DNA of 64,000 nt from Burkholderia thailandensis E264 (GCF_000012365.1 NC_007651.1:372001-436000), one strand, 5' to 3'; positions 49,163 through 58,437 are shown, counted from the first letter of the stretch. Numbers and translations are program-made. Notes: generated from the sequence alone by a model not told the origin.

Positions 49163-49807
49163 ATGAACGCCCATACCCAGAAGTCCCTGATCGCCGGCCC
49201 CGTCGGCAACATCGAAATCGCGATCGACCTGCCCGACGCCGTGCGCGACGGCTCGGCCGCGCCGCGCGGGATCGCGCTCGTCGCGCATCCGCATCCGCTG
49301 TTCGGCGGCACGATGGACAACAAGGTCGCGCAGACGCTCGCGCGCATCTTCGTCCAGCTCAACTACGCGGTGATCCGCTCGAATTTTCGCGGCGTCGGCG
49401 CGACCGAGGGCGAGCACGACAACGGCGTCGGCGAGGCCGACGATCTGCTCGCGGTGCTCGCGCACATGCGCGCGCTGCCCGGCCATGCGGACTTGCCGAT
49501 CGTGCTTGCGGGCTTCTCGTTCGGCACGTTCGTGCTGTCGCACGTCGGCAAGCGGTTGCGCGACGCGGGGCAGGCGATCGAGCGGATGGTGTTCGTCGGC
49601 ACCGCGGCGAGCCGCTGGCAGGTCGCCGACGTGCCGGAGGACACGATCGTGATCCACGGCGAGCACGACGACACGGTGCCGATCGCGGCGGTCTACGACT
49701 GGGCGCGGCCGCAGGAGCTGCCCGTCGTCGTGATTCCGGGCGCCGAGCACTTCTTCCATCGCAAGCTGCACATCCTGAAGCGCGTCATCGTCGGCGCGTG
49801 GCGCTGA
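49163..49807 (+). CDS. Alpha/beta hydrolase
   Basis: A 214-residue alpha/beta hydrolase. It has ALVAHPHPLFGGTMDNKVAQ (oxyanion block), YAVIRSNFRGVGATEGEHDNG, the nucleophile motif VLAGFSFGTFVLSHV (GxSxG, about residue 113), IVIHGEHDDTVPI (acid) and VVIPGAEHFFHRKL (His). The HPHPLFGG start is typical of a bacterial cluster of DLH-related esterases without defined substrate. ATG 49163 starts it; nothing longer is needed. Confidence 0.86.
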   Translation: MNAHTQKSLIAGPVGNIEIAIDLPDAVRDGSAAPRGIALVAHPHPLFGGTMDNKVAQTLARIFVQLNYAVIRSNFRGVGATEGEHDNGVGEADDLLAVLAHMRALPGHADLPIVLAGFSFGTFVLSHVGKRLRDAGQAIERMVFVGTAASRWQVADVPEDTIVIHGEHDDTVPIAAVYDWARPQELPVVVIPGAEHFFHRKLHILKRVIVGAWR

Positions 49808-50219
49808 CGGGCAACGCGCAACGAGCGGCGATGCGTGCCGTGCCGTGCCGTGCCGAGCGGCGCGGGCGATGCGTTACATGCGCGGCCGAGCGAGCGCGGC
49901 CCGGCGCGCGGCCGGCGGCCCGCGCGCCGCAACCGCGCCACATCGTCCGCCGCGCGACAAGCTCCCCAATCCCGGCAGTGGCCGCGGCGAACTTCCGTAT
50001 AATGGCCGGGTTTTGCGTCGGCCCGTGCGCACGGACGTCCGATGCGCCGTGCAGGCCGCCGCGCCGCTTTTCGCTCTGCGAACCGATTGCGCCGCCGCGT
50101 GTCCAATCGGCGCGTTTCGCGAGCCTTCGTTCCCCGACATGCCGCCGCAACGCCGCCGACCGGCCCTTCAACCGTGCGCCCCGTGCGCGCTGCAATTTCT
50201 GCCACCAGCCTGAATCGAT
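49808..50219. other. Gap upstream of the D-Ala-D-Ala carboxypeptidase gene
   Basis: 412 bases without a gene. It contains a four-copy GTGCC repeat (49835-49854), a perfect TATAAT at 49998-50003 without a good -35, and an inverted repeat CCGATTG/CAATCGG at 50083-50110. If TATAAT is the -10, the leader is about 210 bases long. Confidence 0.5.
49998..50003 (+). promoter_or_regulatory. Candidate -10 box (TATAAT) of the carboxypeptidase gene
   Basis: A perfect consensus -10 hexamer on the plus strand, 217 bases before the ATG at 50220. The -35 spacing window reads GCAGTG, not a match. Confidence 0.4.
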
Positions 50220-51530
50220 ATGCGTCTGTCTTCCCTCGGCCTCACGTCACTCGCTTCCTCCACCGCCATTGCCGTCGCCGCGCGCAACGTCGCGCTCGGC
50301 ATCGTGCTGCCCGCCGCGCTCGTGTCGACGATCGCCGTCGCGCAGGCGAAGCCCGCCGCCAAGGCGAAGCACGCGGCCGCGCCGGCCGCCGCCGCGCCGA
50401 CGGGCGCGCCCGCCACTTATGCGCCGGGCGCCGTGCCGCCGCCGGGCGTGAACGCGCGCTCGTGGGTGCTCGTCGACGCGTCGAGCAACCAGGTGCTCGC
50501 CTCCGGCAACGCGGACGAGCGCGTCGAGCCGGCGTCGCTCACGAAGCTGATGACGGCCTACCTCGTGTTCGAGGCGCTCGACGCGAAGAAGATCACGATG
50601 GAGCAGATCGTCACGCCGAGCGAGGCAGTGCGCCGCGTCGGCCGCGACGAGTCGCGGATGTTCATCGAGGCGAACAAGCCCGTCAGCGTGCACGATCTCG
50701 TCTACGGGATGATCATCCAGTCGGGCAACGACGCGGCGATCGCGCTCGCCGAGCTCGTCGGCGGCAGCGAGGCGCAGTTCGTCAACATGATGAACGCTGA
50801 AGCGCAGCGCCTCGGGATGAAGAACACGCACTTCGCCGACGTGAACGGCATGCCCGACCCGAACCACTACACGACGGCGGGCGATCTCGCGACGCTGTCG
50901 ACGCACCTGATCCGCGACTATCCGGATTACTACAACATCTTCTCGGTCAAGGAATTCACGTACAACAACATCAAGCAGCCGAACCGCAACCGGCTGCTGT
51001 GGCTCGATCCGACCGTCGACGGCCTGAAGACCGGCCACACGCAGGCGGCCGGGTACTGCCTGATCGCGTCGGCGAAGCGTTCGCTGCCGGGCGCGGCCGA
51101 TGCGACGCGCCGCCTCGTCACGGTGATGATGGGCGAGACGAAGGAGAGCGACCGCGTGCAGGACAGCATGAAGATGCTGAACTACGGCTACACCGCGTTC
51201 GATTCGGTGCGCCTGTACAAGGCCGGCCAGCCGATCGACACGCCGCGCGTCTATAAGGGCAAGAGCAACAACGTGCAGGTCGGCGTGAAGAAGGACCAGT
51301 TCATCACCGTGCCGCGCGGCCTGGCGGACAAGGTGAAGCCGGAAGTCGCGCTGAACGCGCCGCTCATCGCGCCGCTCGCGGACGGCCAGGCGGTCGGCTC
51401 GGTGAAGCTCGTCGCCGACGGCAAGACGGTGGCGGAATTCCCGGTCGTCGCGCTGCAGCCGGTGCCCGAGGCGGGCCTGCTCGGCCGCATCTGGGATTCG
51501 ATCCTGCTGATGTTCAGCAAAAAGAAGTAA
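50220..51530 (+). CDS. D-alanyl-D-alanine carboxypeptidase (PBP5/6 type)
   Basis: A 436-residue DD-carboxypeptidase that trims peptidoglycan pentapeptides. It has an N-terminal signal (about 1-42, LGIVLPAALVSTIAVAQA) and an Ala/Pro linker. The catalytic serine motif is PASLTKLM at S106-K109, with SGN at 168-170 and KTG at 270-272. A C-terminal domain (about 320-410, VQVGVKKDQFITVPRGLADK) is followed by an amphipathic anchor LGRIWDSILLMFSKKK at the end. This is the DacA/DacC architecture. It is followed by a strong hairpin and then the D-amino acid transaminase gene. Confidence 0.94.
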   Translation: MRLSSLGLTSLASSTAIAVAARNVALGIVLPAALVSTIAVAQAKPAAKAKHAAAPAAAAPTGAPATYAPGAVPPPGVNARSWVLVDASSNQVLASGNADERVEPASLTKLMTAYLVFEALDAKKITMEQIVTPSEAVRRVGRDESRMFIEANKPVSVHDLVYGMIIQSGNDAAIALAELVGGSEAQFVNMMNAEAQRLGMKNTHFADVNGMPDPNHYTTAGDLATLSTHLIRDYPDYYNIFSVKEFTYNNIKQPNRNRLLWLDPTVDGLKTGHTQAAGYCLIASAKRSLPGAADATRRLVTVMMGETKESDRVQDSMKMLNYGYTAFDSVRLYKAGQPIDTPRVYKGKSNNVQVGVKKDQFITVPRGLADKVKPEVALNAPLIAPLADGQAVGSVKLVADGKTVAEFPVVALQPVPEAGLLGRIWDSILLMFSKKK

Positions 51531-51539
51531 GCTGTCCGC

Positions 51540-51576
51540 AAGCCCGCGGCGCCGGACACGCCGGCGCCGCGGGCTT
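51540..51576 (+). terminator. Strong 16-bp hairpin between the carboxypeptidase and transaminase genes
   Basis: AAGCCCGCGGCGCCGG (51540-51555) and its complement (51561-51576) flank a 5-base loop. The T-tract after it is poor (GCGCTTTCC), so it may be a leaky terminator or an RNA-stability element. Confidence 0.6.
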
Positions 51577-51614
51577 GCGCTTTCCGTCACGATTTTCGTC
51601 ATTCGTTCAACGCC

Positions 51615-52526
51615 ATGAGTCAAGCCGACATCGAGCCGATCGTCTATTTGAGCGTCGCTTCGCGCGAAGAGCTGGTGCCGCTTTCCGAAGCGCGCGTGCC
51701 GGTGCTCGACCGCGGCTTCATCTTCGGCGATGGCGTCTACGAAGTCGTGCCGATCTACGCGGAAGGCGCGCGCCGCGCGCCGTTCCGGATCGCGCAGCAT
51801 CTCGCGCGTCTCGCGCGCAGCCTGAAGAAGATCGGCATCGCCGATCCGCACGACGAAGCGGGCTGGCGCGCGCTCGTCGCGCGGCTCGTCGACGCGAACG
51901 CGGCCGCGCTCGGCGACGGCCAGCACGCGATCGTCTACATCCAGGTGACGCGCGGCGTCGCGAAGCGCGGCCATGCGTTTCCGGCGAACGCGGTGCCGAC
52001 GGTGTTCGCGATGGCGAGCCCGCTCGCGCTGCCGACCGACGCGCAGCGCGCGCAGGGCGTGCACTGCGTGACGGCCGAGGATCGCCGCTGGCTGCATTGC
52101 GACATCAAATCGGTGTCGCTGCTCGGCAACGTGCTGATGGCGCAGCATGCGGCGGAGCACGACGCGGCCGAGACGATCCAGCTGCGCGACGGCAACGTGA
52201 CGGAAGGCTCGTCGTCGAACGTGTGGATCGTGAAGAACGGCGAGCTGATCGCGCCGCCGCGCAGCAACCGGATTCTCGAGGGCATCCGCTACGCGCTCGT
52301 CGAGGAACTTGCCGAGGAGTGCGGGATTCGCTTCGTCGCGCGCGAGATCAACGAAGCGGAGCTGCGCGCGGCCGACGAGATCCTGCTCACGTCGGCGACG
52401 AAGGAAATCCTGCCCGTGACCCGGCTCGACGATCTGCCCGTGCAGGGCGGCCGGCCGGGCCCGGTGTTCGACGCGCTGTACGCCGCGTATCAGCGCGCGA
52501 AGGCGCACGAGATGGAAAGCGTCTGA
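51615..52526 (+). CDS. D-amino acid aminotransferase (branched-chain-type PLP class IV)
   Basis: A 303-residue class IV transaminase. It has ARVPVLDRGFIFGDGVYEVV, the PLP lysine HCDIKSVSLLGNV (K165), ETIQLRDGNVTEGSSSNVW and EILLTSATKEILPV. This pattern with the LDRGF(I/L)FGDGVYE block matches D-alanine transaminases, which swap D-Ala and 2-oxoglutarate/D-Glu and so supply peptidoglycan precursors. The gene is between the carboxypeptidase and a YbeD-like gene, an order conserved in Burkholderia. Confidence 0.9.
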   Translation: MSQADIEPIVYLSVASREELVPLSEARVPVLDRGFIFGDGVYEVVPIYAEGARRAPFRIAQHLARLARSLKKIGIADPHDEAGWRALVARLVDANAAALGDGQHAIVYIQVTRGVAKRGHAFPANAVPTVFAMASPLALPTDAQRAQGVHCVTAEDRRWLHCDIKSVSLLGNVLMAQHAAEHDAAETIQLRDGNVTEGSSSNVWIVKNGELIAPPRSNRILEGIRYALVEELAEECGIRFVAREINEAELRAADEILLTSATKEILPVTRLDDLPVQGGRPGPVFDALYAAYQRAKAHEMESV

Positions 52527-52559
52527 GCGGGCCGCACCGCCGACGCGTGGAGAAACGAC

Positions 52560-52868
52560 ATGACCGAACCGAACAAGACCGTCGAGCTGACAGGCGAAAT
52601 CGCCACGCCCAAGGAAACGCTGCTCGAGTTTCCGTGCGACTTCCCGATCAAGGTGATGGGCCGCGCGCATCCGGAGTTCAAGGACACGATCTTCAAGGTC
52701 GTGAGCGTGCACGACAACGAGATCGATCTCGAGAAGATCGAGGAGCGCGCGTCGAGCGGCGGCAACTACACGGGCCTCACGATCACCGTGCGCGCGACGA
52801 GCCAGGAGCAGCTCGACAACATCTACCGCGCGCTGACGGGCCATCCGATGGTCAAGGTCGTGCTGTGA
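52560..52868 (+). CDS. YbeD-like DUF493 protein
   Basis: A 102-residue protein with TLLEFPCDFPIKVMGRAHPE (about 20-39), DTIFKVVSVHDNEIDLEKIE, SGGNYTGLTITVRATSQEQL and the end GHPMVKVVL. This is the YbeD/DUF493 family, an ACT-like fold that often sits between dac and lipB, as here. It is thought to modulate lipoate or related metabolism, but its role is unproven. It follows the transaminase by 33 bases. Confidence 0.9.
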   Translation: MTEPNKTVELTGEIATPKETLLEFPCDFPIKVMGRAHPEFKDTIFKVVSVHDNEIDLEKIEERASSGGNYTGLTITVRATSQEQLDNIYRALTGHPMVKVVL

Positions 52869-52901
52869 CGGCCGGCCGTCAGGGCCTGAACAAAAGAAGC
52901 C

Positions 52902-53864
52902 TCAATCCCCTGTCTTGAGCGCACGCGCGGCCGCGTAGGCCGCCGCGTGCCGCGTCTCCTGCGTCGCGCACAGCACCTTGAAGCGCGCGATCTCGTCCAG
53001 CAGCCACGTCCTGAACGCCTGCACGCGCGGCGTTTGCGCGAGCGACGGCGGGCACACGAAGAAGTAGTGCCACGGGCTCGGCCCCGCGATGTCGAACAGC
53101 CGCACGATCCTTCCCGCCGCCACTTCCGGCATCGCGAGCGAGCGCCGCACGAGCGCGATGCCCTGGCCGTCGATCGCCGCCTGCAGCAGATTCGACGAAT
53201 CCTGGTACAGCACGCCGCGCTTCGGCTCGGTCAGCGTATCGAGGCCCGCTGCGTCGAACCACGGCCGCCACAGCTCGTCGTCCGAGCGCAGCAGCGGATA
53301 GCGGACGAGATCGGCGGGCGTCTCGGGTAGCACGCCGCCGTTGAGCGTCGGCGCGCAGACGGGGAAAAACGTCTCGTCGAGCAGCGGCTCGACGTACAGT
53401 CCCGGATAGACGCCGTAGCCGAAGCGGATCGCGACGTCGACGTCGTCGCGCGCGAAATCGACGAGCGTATCGCTCGCCCGCAGCTCCAGGTCGATTTCCG
53501 GATGCTGCTCGATGAACGGGCCGATTCGCGGCGTGATCCAGCGCGCGGCGAACGACGGCAGCGTCGACACGGCGAGCCGCTTGTCGCGGTCGCTCGCGCG
53601 GATCTCGCGGGTCGCGTCGGCGAGCAGCGCGAGCGCGGCGCGCACCTGCTGCGCGTAGCGGCCGCCCGCGTCCGTCAGCGCGAGCCGCTTGCCGTGGCGC
53701 ACGAACAGCGGCACGCCGAGTTCCGCCTCGAGCGCGCGCATCTGATGGCTGACCGCGCCGTGCGTGACGGACAGCTCGTTGGCCGCCCGCGAAAAGCTCT
53801 CGTGCCGCGCAGCGGCCTCGAACACGCGCAACGCGTTCAGGATCGGCAATTGACGAATGCTCAT
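52902..53864 (-). CDS. LysR family regulator (GcvA-like)
   Basis: A 320-residue LysR-type regulator. It has the N-terminal wHTH (LRVFEAAARHESFSRAANEL, THGAVSHQMRALEAELGV, FVRHGKRLALTDAG) and the effector domain (RLAVSTLPSFAARWITPRIG, VDVAIRFGYGVYPGLYVEPL). The motif ending RYAQQVRAALALL and the WITPRIG segment match GcvA-like regulators. It is divergent from the DUF2917 gene; a perfect 7-bp dyad lies between them. Likely target: that gene and itself. Confidence 0.88.
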   Translation of the reverse strand: MSIRQLPILNALRVFEAAARHESFSRAANELSVTHGAVSHQMRALEAELGVPLFVRHGKRLALTDAGGRYAQQVRAALALLADATREIRASDRDKRLAVSTLPSFAARWITPRIGPFIEQHPEIDLELRASDTLVDFARDDVDVAIRFGYGVYPGLYVEPLLDETFFPVCAPTLNGGVLPETPADLVRYPLLRSDDELWRPWFDAAGLDTLTEPKRGVLYQDSSNLLQAAIDGQGIALVRRSLAMPEVAAGRIVRLFDIAGPSPWHYFFVCPPSLAQTPRVQAFRTWLLDEIARFKVLCATQETRHAAAYAAARALKTGD

Positions 53865-53874
53865 CGGTTAGTTT

Positions 53875-53894
53875 TTCTCACAAGCACGTGAGAA
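53875..53894. promoter_or_regulatory. Inverted repeat in the LysR/DUF2917 divergent region
   Basis: TTCTCAC (53875-53881) and GTGAGAA (53888-53894) flank a 6-base spacer, a perfect 7-bp dyad just upstream of the LysR start. LysR-type sites are often T-N11-A dyads. A candidate operator. Confidence 0.5.
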
Positions 53895-53966
53895 TCGATC
53901 GTTTTGCGCAAGGCCTTGATAGAACTACGATTGTAGCCATTCAAGCCCCTTCTGTCGGAGTCTGTC

Positions 53967-54293
53967 ATGAGAGAAATTTCCTTGAGCATGACGTTCGAAA
54001 TCCAGCCCGGCGAAACCGTGCCGATGAAGGTCGCGCGCAGCACGCGGCTCACCGTGCGGGGCGCGAGTGTCTGGGCGACGCGCAGCAACGACGTCGCCGA
54101 TTATTTCCTGTTGCCGGGCGACACGCTGAAGCTGCGGCGCGGCGAGCGCCTGTGGCTGAGCGTCGACGGCGAGACGAGCGCGTGCGTGTCGTTCTCGGCG
54201 ATCGTGCCGCCGCAGCAGGCGGCCGTGTCCGGCATCGTGCGGCTCGCGGCGCGGTTCGTCGCGCTCTTTCGCGACGGGTGGCGCACGGTCTGA
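53967..54293 (+). CDS. DUF2917 family protein
   Basis: A 108-residue protein beginning MREISLSMTFEIQPGETVPM, then TRLTVRGASVWATRSNDVAD, YFLLPGDTLKLRRGERLWLS, and a hydrophobic end. This is the DUF2917 family with a cupin-like small beta-barrel feel (GDTLKLRRGERLWL). The role is unknown; it is recurrent next to LysR genes in Burkholderia, divergent as here. Confidence 0.82.
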   Translation: MREISLSMTFEIQPGETVPMKVARSTRLTVRGASVWATRSNDVADYFLLPGDTLKLRRGERLWLSVDGETSACVSFSAIVPPQQAAVSGIVRLAARFVALFRDGWRTV

Positions 54294-54368
54294 GCGTTCG
54301 TCGGCCGCCGCGCGGCCCGTTCGATCCGGCACCGGCGAGGTGCATGGGTTTTCGGTAAACTACCGTCC

Positions 54369-55160
54369 ATGTCAGCCTCGCCGGTTTCCATCGTGCCTCC
54401 CGCCTCCGACGCGCATGCCGCGCCCGACGCCGCCGCGTCCACTTCCGCGTCCCCGCAGTCTTGCGCCGCCCCGCCTGATACGCTGCCCGTCACGGTCCGC
54501 TGGCTCGGCGAGACGCCTTACGACGCATGCTTCGACGCGATGCGCGCGTTCACCGACGCGCGCACGCCGGACACCGGCGACGAGATCTGGGTTGTCGAGC
54601 ACCCGCCCGTCTACACGCTCGGCCAGGCCGGCAACCCTGCGCACCTGCTCGTCGCCGACAGCGGCGTGCCGCTCGTGAAGGTCGATCGCGGCGGACAAAT
54701 CACCTACCACGGTCCGGGGCAAATCGTCGCGTATCTGCTCATCGACTTGAGGCGGCGCAAGCTGATGGTGCGCACGCTCGTCACGCGGATCGAACAGGCC
54801 GTGATCGAGACGCTTGCGGCGTATAATCTCGCGTCGGTCCGCAAGGCCGGCGCGCCCGGGATCTACGTGGAATCGGGGCCGCATCATGGCGCGAAGATTG
54901 CCGCGCTCGGCCTGAAGATCCGCAACGGCTGCAGCTATCACGGCCTGAGCGTCAACGTGAAGATGGATCTGCGCCCGTTTCTCGCGATCAACCCGTGCGG
55001 CTATGCGGGGCTCGAAACGGTCGACATGGCGAGCCTCGGCGCGACCGCCGACTGGCACGAAGTCGCGCGGACGCTCGTGCGCCGTCTGATCGCCAACCTC
55101 GACGGCGCAACCGCGGCCGCCGCATTGCCGCAGCAGGCACTGGAACAATCGAATGACTGA
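54369..55160 (+). CDS. lipB: Octanoyltransferase LipB
   Basis: A 263-residue enzyme that moves octanoate from ACP onto lipoyl-dependent proteins. It has [40 protein letters not shown], the catalytic lysine [16 protein letters not shown] (K176) and cysteine [10 protein letters not shown] (C210). The N-terminal 40 residues (Ala/Pro/Ser-rich) are an extension, as in other Burkholderia sequences. The gene overlaps lipA by 8 bases, so they are translationally coupled. Confidence 0.94.
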
Positions 55161-56142
55161 CCTTACCGCTACCCCCGCACCCGCCGAACCGGCCGCGTCC
55201 GCCTACGATCCGACCGCCAAGCAGAAGGCGCAGGCGAAGACCGCGCGCATTCCGATCAAGATCGTCCCGATCGAGAAGCTGAAGAAGCCCGAATGGATTC
55301 GCGTGAAGGCGGCCACCGGCAGCTCGCGCTTCAACGAGATCAAGACGATCCTGCGCGAGCACAATCTGCACACGGTGTGCGAGGAGGCGAGCTGTCCGAA
55401 CATCGGCGAGTGCTTCGGCAAGGGCACCGCGACGTTCATGATCATGGGCGACAAGTGCACGCGCCGCTGCCCGTTCTGCGACGTCGGCCACGGCCGTCCC
55501 GATCCGCTCGACGCCGACGAGCCGAAGAACCTCGCGCGCACGATCGCGGCGCTCAAGCTCAAGTACGTGGTGATCACGAGCGTCGACCGCGACGACTTGC
55601 GCGACGGCGGCGCCGGACACTTCGTCGAGTGCATCCGCGAAGTGCGCGAGCAGTCGCCGGCGACGCGCATCGAGATCCTGACGCCGGACTTCCGCGGCCG
55701 CCTCGACCGCGCGCTCGAGATCCTGAACGCCGCGCCGCCCGACGTGATGAACCACAACCTCGAAACGGTGCCGCGCCTGTACAAGGAGGCGCGCCCCGGC
55801 TCGGACTACGCGCATTCGCTGAAGCTGCTGAAGGACTTCAAGGCGCTGCATCCGGACGTCGCGACGAAGTCGGGCCTGATGGTCGGCCTCGGCGAGACGA
55901 CCGACGAAATCCTGCAGGTGATGCGCGACCTGCGCGCGCACGATGTCGACATGCTGACGATCGGCCAATACCTGCAGCCGTCCGAGCACCATTTGCCGGT
56001 GCGCGAATACGTGCATCCGGATACGTTCAAGATGTACGAGGAAGAGGCGTACAAGATGGGCTTCACGCACGCGGCCGTCGGCGCGATGGTGCGTTCGAGC
56101 TATCACGCCGATCTGCAGGCGCACGGCGCCGGGGTGGTCTGA
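55153..56142 (+). CDS. lipA: Lipoyl synthase LipA
   Basis: A 329-residue radical-SAM enzyme that inserts two sulfurs into octanoyl groups. The auxiliary cluster is [12 protein letters not shown] (C76, C81, C87) and the radical-SAM site is [15 protein letters not shown] (C102, C106, C109). It also has [31 protein letters not shown] and [10 protein letters not shown]. The N-terminal [20 protein letters not shown] is typical. It ends before a good terminator. Confidence 0.97.
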
Positions 56143-56192
56143 TCCGATCCGGGCCGCCGGGCCGCCGGATCGGGCGGCCCGGGCGTCGAACG

Positions 56193-56224
56193 AGAAACCC
56201 GCAGCGGACGCCGCGGGTTTTTTT
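56193..56224 (+). terminator. Rho-independent terminator after lipA
   Basis: AAACCCGC (56195-56202) pairs with GCGGGTTT (56213-56220), 10-base loop, then a T run. It should end the lipBA transcript. Confidence 0.9.
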
Positions 56225-56329
56225 ATGCGCGCGCCGCGCGCGATGCGGTGGGGGCGGCGCACCGTCCGTCGCCGGATCGGATGCGCCGCGCCTGTCGCTT
56301 CCGAACGCACGAAGCCCGCGCGCGTGCCG

Positions 56330-57319
56330 TTACACCGTGACGACGATCTTGCCGAACTGCTCGTTCGATTCGAGGTAGCGGTGCGCGTCGGCGATTCGAT
56401 CGAGCGGGAACACGCGGTCGATCGCCGGCTTGAGCGCGCCCGACGCGAGCCCGTCGAGCACGAAGCGCTTCGCGGCATCGAGCTTCGCCGGATCGCCGAC
56501 GACGCGCTTGTACTGGTAGCCGTGCACGCTCAGCATCTTGCCGAGCACGGCGAACAGCGGGAAGGGCGCCTGTTCGGCCGCCAGCGCGCCGTATTCGATC
56601 ACGATGCCGCCGAACGCGAGTGCATCGGCCAGTTGCGGCAGCGCCGGGCCCGCGACCGGATCGAACGCGACCCGCGCCCCCGCGCCGCCCGTGATCTCGC
56701 GCACGCGCGCGGCGAGATCCTCGCGCTGCGTGACGATCACGTGGTCGGCGCCGAACTCGCGCAGCGCCTGCGCCTTCGCGTCGGTGCGCGTCGTCGCGAT
56801 CGCGACCGCGCCGGCCATCCGAGCGACCTGAATCGCCGCGAGCCCGACGCTGCTCGACGCCGCCGTGATGACGACCGCGTCGCCGCGCTTGATCTGCGCG
56901 AGGTCGATCAGCGCGCCCCACGCGGTCACGTACTGCATCCACACCGCGGCCGCCTCGGTCCAGCCGAGCGATGCGGGATGCTTGACGGCGACGTCGGCGG
57001 GCACCGTCGCGACCTCGCCGTACGTGCCCCAGCGCGAGATCGACAGCGGCGGCACGATGCTGACCGCATCGCCGATCGCGAAGCCCGTCACGCCGGGCCC
57101 GAGCGCGCTGACGACGCCCGCCGCCTCGTAGCCGAGCCGCGCGGGGAACACCGGTTGCTCGACGTAATGCCCGGAGCGGAACATCGATTCGGCGCGGTTC
57201 AGGCCGAGCGCTTTCACCTGCAGCGCGATCTCGCCCGGTCCCGGCGGCGCGGGGTCGATCTCGTCGAGGCGCAGCACGTCGGGGCCGCCGGTTTGATGGA
57301 TGCGTACGATGCGTGCCAT
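56330..57319 (-). CDS. Zinc-independent alcohol dehydrogenase / quinone oxidoreductase family protein
   Basis: A 329-residue MDR. It has MARIVRIHQTGGPDVLRLDE, GEIALQVKALGLNRAESMFR, the GROES domain KHPASLGWTEAAAVWM, then the coenzyme loop AVVITAASSSVGLAAIQVAR (Rossmann), and ATTRTDAKAQAL. The zinc-ligand pattern of ADH is missing; LNRAE is usual for QOR-type. It should reduce an alkenal or quinone with NADPH. It is divergent from a LysR gene, which probably controls it. Confidence 0.88.
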   Translation of the reverse strand: MARIVRIHQTGGPDVLRLDEIDPAPPGPGEIALQVKALGLNRAESMFRSGHYVEQPVFPARLGYEAAGVVSALGPGVTGFAIGDAVSIVPPLSISRWGTYGEVATVPADVAVKHPASLGWTEAAAVWMQYVTAWGALIDLAQIKRGDAVVITAASSSVGLAAIQVARMAGAVAIATTRTDAKAQALREFGADHVIVTQREDLAARVREITGGAGARVAFDPVAGPALPQLADALAFGGIVIEYGALAAEQAPFPLFAVLGKMLSVHGYQYKRVVGDPAKLDAAKRFVLDGLASGALKPAIDRVFPLDRIADAHRYLESNEQFGKIVVTV

Positions 57320-57353
57320 GTCGGATCTCCATGAGAAAAATCGGTGAGCCCAC

Positions 57354-57414
57354 TATAATTCGCGCCGATTCGACGATAAATTGCCAAGTCGAATCATTTA
57401 TTGAAACGAATGAT
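57354..57414. promoter_or_regulatory. Dyads and -10 box in the oxidoreductase/LysR divergent region
   Basis: GATTCGAC (57367-57374) and GTCGAATC (57388-57395) form a perfect 8-bp dyad with a 13-base spacer. ATCATT (57393-57398) and AATGAT (57409-57414) form a second one. TATAAT is at 57354-57359 on the plus strand. These are candidate LysR sites. Confidence 0.5.
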
Positions 57415-57422
57415 TTCGAATC

Positions 57423-58337
57423 ATGGATCGACTCACCAGCATGGCTGTGTTCGTGAAGGCCGCGGAAACGGGCTCGTTCGCGGCGGCGGGCGCATCGCTC
57501 GGCCTGTCGTCGCAGATGGTCGGCAAGCACGTGCGCTTTCTCGAGACCCACTACGGGATGCGGCTCATCAATCGCACGACGCGCCGCCAGAGCCTGACCG
57601 AAGCCGGCCGCGCGTTCTACGAGCGCAGCCGGGCGGTACTGGCCGAGGCGCAGGCCGTCGACGCGCTCGCCGCGAACCTGATGGCCGCGCCGCGCGGCAC
57701 GCTGCGCATCAACGCTCCGATCAGCTTCGGCGTGCATTGCCTGATGCCGATGCTCGCGTCGTACATGCGCGCGTATCCGGAGGTGCAGATTGATCTGACG
57801 TTGAGCGATCGCATCGTCGATGTCGTCGACGAAGGCTACGACGCGGTGATCCGCATCGCGCCGCTCGCCGATTCCGGGCTGATCGCGCGGCCGCTCGCGC
57901 CGTACCGGCTCGTGCTGTGCGCGTCGCCCGCGTATCTCGCCGAGCACGGCGCGCCGGCCGAGCCCGCCGATCTGGCCGCGCACGAATGCCTCGGGTTTTC
58001 GTATTCGGGGCAGCCGGCGGCGCTCGAATGGCCGTTCGAGAGCGCGCAGGGGCAGCAGCATTCGGTGCGCGTGAGGAGCCGGCTCGCGGTCAACAACGGT
58101 GCGGCGCTGCGGATGGCCGCGCTCGACGGGCTCGGCATCATCCTGCAGCCGGCCGAGCTCGTGCGCGACGATCTCGCGGCGGGCCGGCTCGTGCGCCTGC
58201 TGCCCGGCCATGAGCCGCCCGCGCGGCCGATCCATGTGCTGTATTCGCCCGATCGGCAGCCGACGCCGAAGCTGCGCAGCTTCATCGACGCCGTGATCGC
58301 GGCGTTCGGCGAGCGGGCGGGCGACGGGCGGACGTGA
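57423..58337 (+). CDS. LysR family regulator next to the oxidoreductase
   Basis: A 304-residue LysR-type regulator. It has LTSMAVFVKAAETGSFAAAG, LGLSSQMVGKHVRFLETHYG, LINRTTRRQSLTEAG and the effector domain GTLRINAPISFGVHCLMPML, DAVIRIAPLADSGLIARPLA, SSRLAVNNGAALRMAALD in near form. It belongs to the large group with RTTRRxxLTxAG (CrgA/DmlR-type). Divergent with the oxidoreductase over 103 bases; likely controls it, perhaps in response to quinones or aldehydes. Confidence 0.88.
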   Translation: MDRLTSMAVFVKAAETGSFAAAGASLGLSSQMVGKHVRFLETHYGMRLINRTTRRQSLTEAGRAFYERSRAVLAEAQAVDALAANLMAAPRGTLRINAPISFGVHCLMPMLASYMRAYPEVQIDLTLSDRIVDVVDEGYDAVIRIAPLADSGLIARPLAPYRLVLCASPAYLAEHGAPAEPADLAAHECLGFSYSGQPAALEWPFESAQGQQHSVRVRSRLAVNNGAALRMAALDGLGIILQPAELVRDDLAAGRLVRLLPGHEPPARPIHVLYSPDRQPTPKLRSFIDAVIAAFGERAGDGRT

Positions 58338-58437
58338 GCCCGCGCGTGAGGTCCGGCGGACCGGACGAACGGGCCGGCGGGGTGCGCGAGCGCCCGCCCG
58401 CATCGCGAGGCGCGACCCGCCCCGCCCGACGAAACGC

